From Actinoplanes sp. L3-i22 (GTDB lineage Bacteria; Actinomycetota; Actinomycetes; Mycobacteriales; Micromonosporaceae): 64,000 bases of DNA. Position numbers and translations under genes: made by a program. How positions within the stretch are numbered: position 1 is the stretch's first letter; each line of letters begins with the position of its first letter. Under the pieces are notes generated by a model. That model did no database searches. It was given only the letters and a program-made list of their open reading frames with translations, and was not told the origin of the DNA. The stretch is from the NCBI RefSeq assembly GCF_019704555.1, contig NZ_AP024745.1, forward strand, positions 96,001-160,000, written 5' to 3'. Of this stretch, positions 62,282-64,000 are shown in pieces.

Positions 62282-63592
62282 ATGGCGGCCCGGATCGCGC
62301 TCTTCACCCGGGACCTGCGGATCCACGACAACCCGCTGCTCAGCGGCGGCGACGGGATCGTGCCGCTGTTCGTCCTCGACCCGCGCCTGGGCGGCCTCTC
62401 CGCCAACCGGCAGCGCTTCCTCCACCAGAGCCTCGCCGACCTGCGGAGCAACCTGCGGGAGAAGGGCGCCGACCTGGTGATCCGGGAGGGCGACCCGGTG
62501 GCCGAGACGGCCCGGCTGGCCCGGGAGATGGACACGTCGTCCGTGGTTCTGGCCGGCGACGTGACCGATTACGCCCAGCGGCGCGAGCAGCGGCTGCGGG
62601 ACGAGCGGCTGGACGTGGAGATCGTTTCGAGCGTCACGGTGCTGCCGCCCGGCGCGGTCCGGCCTGGGGGCGGTGGGAACTCGTACCGGGTTTTCACGCC
62701 GTACTTCAAATCCTGGGAGAAAGCCGCCTGGCGCGAGCCCAGCGCAACCCCGCGCAAGATCGCGATGCCTTCCGGCATCGCGCCGGGCCGCCTGCCCAAG
62801 CTGCCCGCCGGCGAGTCACCCGATGCGATCCCGGGCGGCGAGACCGAGGGCCGCCGCCGGCTCCGCTCCTGGTCACAACAGATTTCCCGGTACGGCGATG
62901 ACCACGACGACCTGGCCGCGGACAACACCAGCCGGCTCAGTGCCTATCTGCGCTTCGGCTGCCTGTCGCCACTCGAACTCGCCCTGGCGGCCCGGGCCGA
63001 CGACTCCCCGGGGGCCGCCGCCTACCTGCGACAACTCGCCTGGCGCGACTTCTACTACCAGGTCACCGCGGCCTTCCCGAAGATCTCCACGCAGGCCATG
63101 CGGCCGAACGCGGACCAGGACTGGCGCACCGACGAGGATGCGCTGAAGCACTGGCAGGACGGGCTGACCGGGGTCCCGATCGTCGACGCCGGGATGCGCC
63201 AGCTGCGCGCCGAGGGGTGGATGCACAACCGCGCGCGCCTGATCACCGCGGCGTTCCTGACCAAGCACCTCGGCATCGACTGGCGTCCCGGCCTGCAGTG
63301 GTTCTTCCGCTGGCTGATCGACGGGGACGTGCCGAACAATTCCGGGAACTGGCAGTGGACCGCCGGCACCGGGAACGACACTCGTCCTTACCGCAGGTTC
63401 AATCCGATTCGGCAGGCACAACGGTTCGATCCGGAAGGCGTGTACGTTCGTCGCTACGTACCGGAGCTCAAGGAGATCGCCGGTGGCGCTGTGCACCAGC
63501 CGTGGCGCCTTTCCGAGCCGGCGCGCCGTGGCCTCGACTATCCCGGACCGCTGGAATCGCACCGGGACGAGGCGGTCTGGCTGCGGGACTGA
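62282..63592 (+). CDS. phr: Deoxyribodipyrimidine photolyase
   Basis: 436 residues. It repairs cyclobutane pyrimidine dimers with light, using FAD and an antenna. The N-terminal alpha/beta domain starts IALFTRDLRIHDNPLL. The FAD/DNA region contains TSRLSAYLRFGCLSPLELAL, QLAWRDFYYQV and MHNRARLITAAFLTKHLGIDW plus NNSGNWQWTAGTGNDTRPY (Trp electron chain). ATG 62282 lies 1 base after the crtB stop. Light damage repair beside carotenoid synthesis fits a shared light-dependent regulator. Confidence 0.95.
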   Translation: MAARIALFTRDLRIHDNPLLSGGDGIVPLFVLDPRLGGLSANRQRFLHQSLADLRSNLREKGADLVIREGDPVAETARLAREMDTSSVVLAGDVTDYAQRREQRLRDERLDVEIVSSVTVLPPGAVRPGGGGNSYRVFTPYFKSWEKAAWREPSATPRKIAMPSGIAPGRLPKLPAGESPDAIPGGETEGRRRLRSWSQQISRYGDDHDDLAADNTSRLSAYLRFGCLSPLELALAARADDSPGAAAYLRQLAWRDFYYQVTAAFPKISTQAMRPNADQDWRTDEDALKHWQDGLTGVPIVDAGMRQLRAEGWMHNRARLITAAFLTKHLGIDWRPGLQWFFRWLIDGDVPNNSGNWQWTAGTGNDTRPYRRFNPIRQAQRFDPEGVYVRRYVPELKEIAGGAVHQPWRLSEPARRGLDYPGPLESHRDEAVWLRD

Positions 63593-63595
63593 GCA

Positions 63596-63646
63596 GGGGT
63601 CCACCGGCTGGTTGCGTCCGTCAAAACGTCCTCACCGGTGGACCCC
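63596..63646 (+). terminator. Long-loop inverted repeat after phr
   Basis: GGGGTCCACCGG (63596-63607) and CCGGTGGACCCC (63635-63646) are exact complements with a 27-base loop, starting 4 bases after the phr stop. Likely the end of the crtB-phr transcript. Confidence 0.65.
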
Positions 63647-63716
63647 GCGACGGTTACCCGTCGTACGCCGGCCTGAATCGTCTTTTTGGGAACGCTCCCG
63701 GATAACTCAGCCGAAT

Positions 63717-63777
63717 GGGCGGCCATGAGGATGCCGAGCGCCAGCCAGCGCTCGCCATCGCCCCCTCATGACCGCCC
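63717..63777. repeat. Two-stem hairpin element
   Basis: The outer arms GGGCGGCCATGAGG (63717-63730) and CCTCATGACCGCCC (63764-63777) pair with one mismatch. An inner stem GAGCGC/GCGCTC (63736-63741, 63748-63753) has a 6-base loop. It could be a second terminator, a small RNA or an operator. Confidence 0.6.
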
Positions 63778-63946
63778 GTTTCCTCGGTGTTCCCGCTTTC
63801 CGCGTAGGTTCAGGATCGGTCGGGCCCGGGCGCGCTTGAGGGAATGCCCCACGCAATTCCGGCCCGCCGGTTCGCCCGTTCGCCTGCGCCGGTCCTCACA
63901 GACTTCGGCGGCCACCGGACCGGCGATCTCTGCTTAGCTGGACACC

Positions 63947-64000
63947 ATGGCTGAAGCGCGGCAAGTGGACGTGGTGGTCGTCGGACTCGGCGTCGGCGGC
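63947..64000 (+). CDS. Start of an FAD/NAD(P)-binding oxidoreductase (cut by the window)
   Basis: Only 18 codons are visible: MAEARQVDVVVVGLGVGG. The VDVVVVGLGVGG beta-alpha-beta dinucleotide motif is typical of the pyridine nucleotide-disulphide oxidoreductases (mercuric-reductase/dihydrolipoamide-dehydrogenase group), which often begin this way in actinobacteria. It could equally be another flavoprotein, including a carotenoid enzyme. Confidence 0.6.
   Translation, partial: MAEARQVDVVVVGLGVGG

Larger units (their letters stand above)
63593..63946. other. Structured intergenic region between phr and the right-edge gene
   Basis: 354 bases with no supported gene. Two inverted-repeat structures occupy it (63596-63646 and 63717-63777). 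The right part (63780-63946) has A/T-containing stretches and leads into the next gene's promoter, but no clear -35/-10 pair. Confidence 0.5.

Overview
The window is high-GC DNA with a GTG-rich start-codon pattern, an HspR/HAIR heat-shock circuit, BldC, PurS/PurQ/PurL-type purine synthesis and a SigE-family sigma factor. This points to a filamentous actinobacterium. The long Pro/Gly/Gln-rich membrane proteins, the RTX repeat proteins and the vdh-bldC neighbourhood suggest Micromonosporaceae (Actinoplanes-like); the genus is inferred, not proven. Nearly all of it is dense chromosomal backbone. There is no phage, plasmid, CRISPR array or intact insertion sequence.

Layout. 1-7 kb: heat shock (hspR, and clpB behind a HAIR operator), a KhtTU-like cation/proton antiporter pair and a SetA-like sugar exporter. 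7-13 kb: two tandem paralogous membrane proteins with very long repetitive tails, then 1.6 kb of poorly coding DNA with a 23-bp repeat array and a possible transposase relic. 13-19 kb: an ArsR regulator, a class II aldolase, a DedA protein, then the coupled hen1-pnkp RNA-repair operon. 19-27 kb: a sigma factor coupled to an LCP protein, fba, twin Gly/His-rich mini membrane proteins, a LOG protein and an ADP-ribosylglycohydrolase. 27-43 kb: purine biosynthesis in several units (purA; purD; arsR-MFS-purB; purS-purQ-purL; purF and purM), separated by SCP2-like proteins and a secreted protein with a cytoplasmic GYDQQ tail. 43-44.3 kb: a compact RiPP locus with a radical SAM/SPASM maturase and an overlapping 75-residue precursor ending in four aromatic-x-Asn/His motifs, flanked by hairpins. 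44-55 kb: DUF3073, valine dehydrogenase, bldC, a methyltransferase coupled to KptA, a PrsW-type protease, a DGDGK-repeat mini protein and two RTX-type secreted paralogues. 55-57 kb: a regulator remnant coupled to an inositol-monophosphatase gene next to a Glu-Asp-Phe tRNA cluster. 57-64 kb: carotenoid/photoprotection genes. On the minus strand run crtE-crtI-idi and a MerR-B12 (LitR/CarH-like) regulator; divergent to them are crtB and phr. A flavoprotein gene begins at the right edge.

How the parts work together. HspR probably represses clpB through the HAIR site at 4274. Hen1, Pnkp and (elsewhere) KptA give the cell enzymes for healing, sealing and trimming broken RNA ends. The B12-type MerR regulator most likely controls the divergent carotenoid and photolyase genes, making a light/photodamage module; its sensor motif has Tyr where CarH has Trp. 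The most novel-looking unit is the cyclophane-type RiPP locus at 42979-44299.
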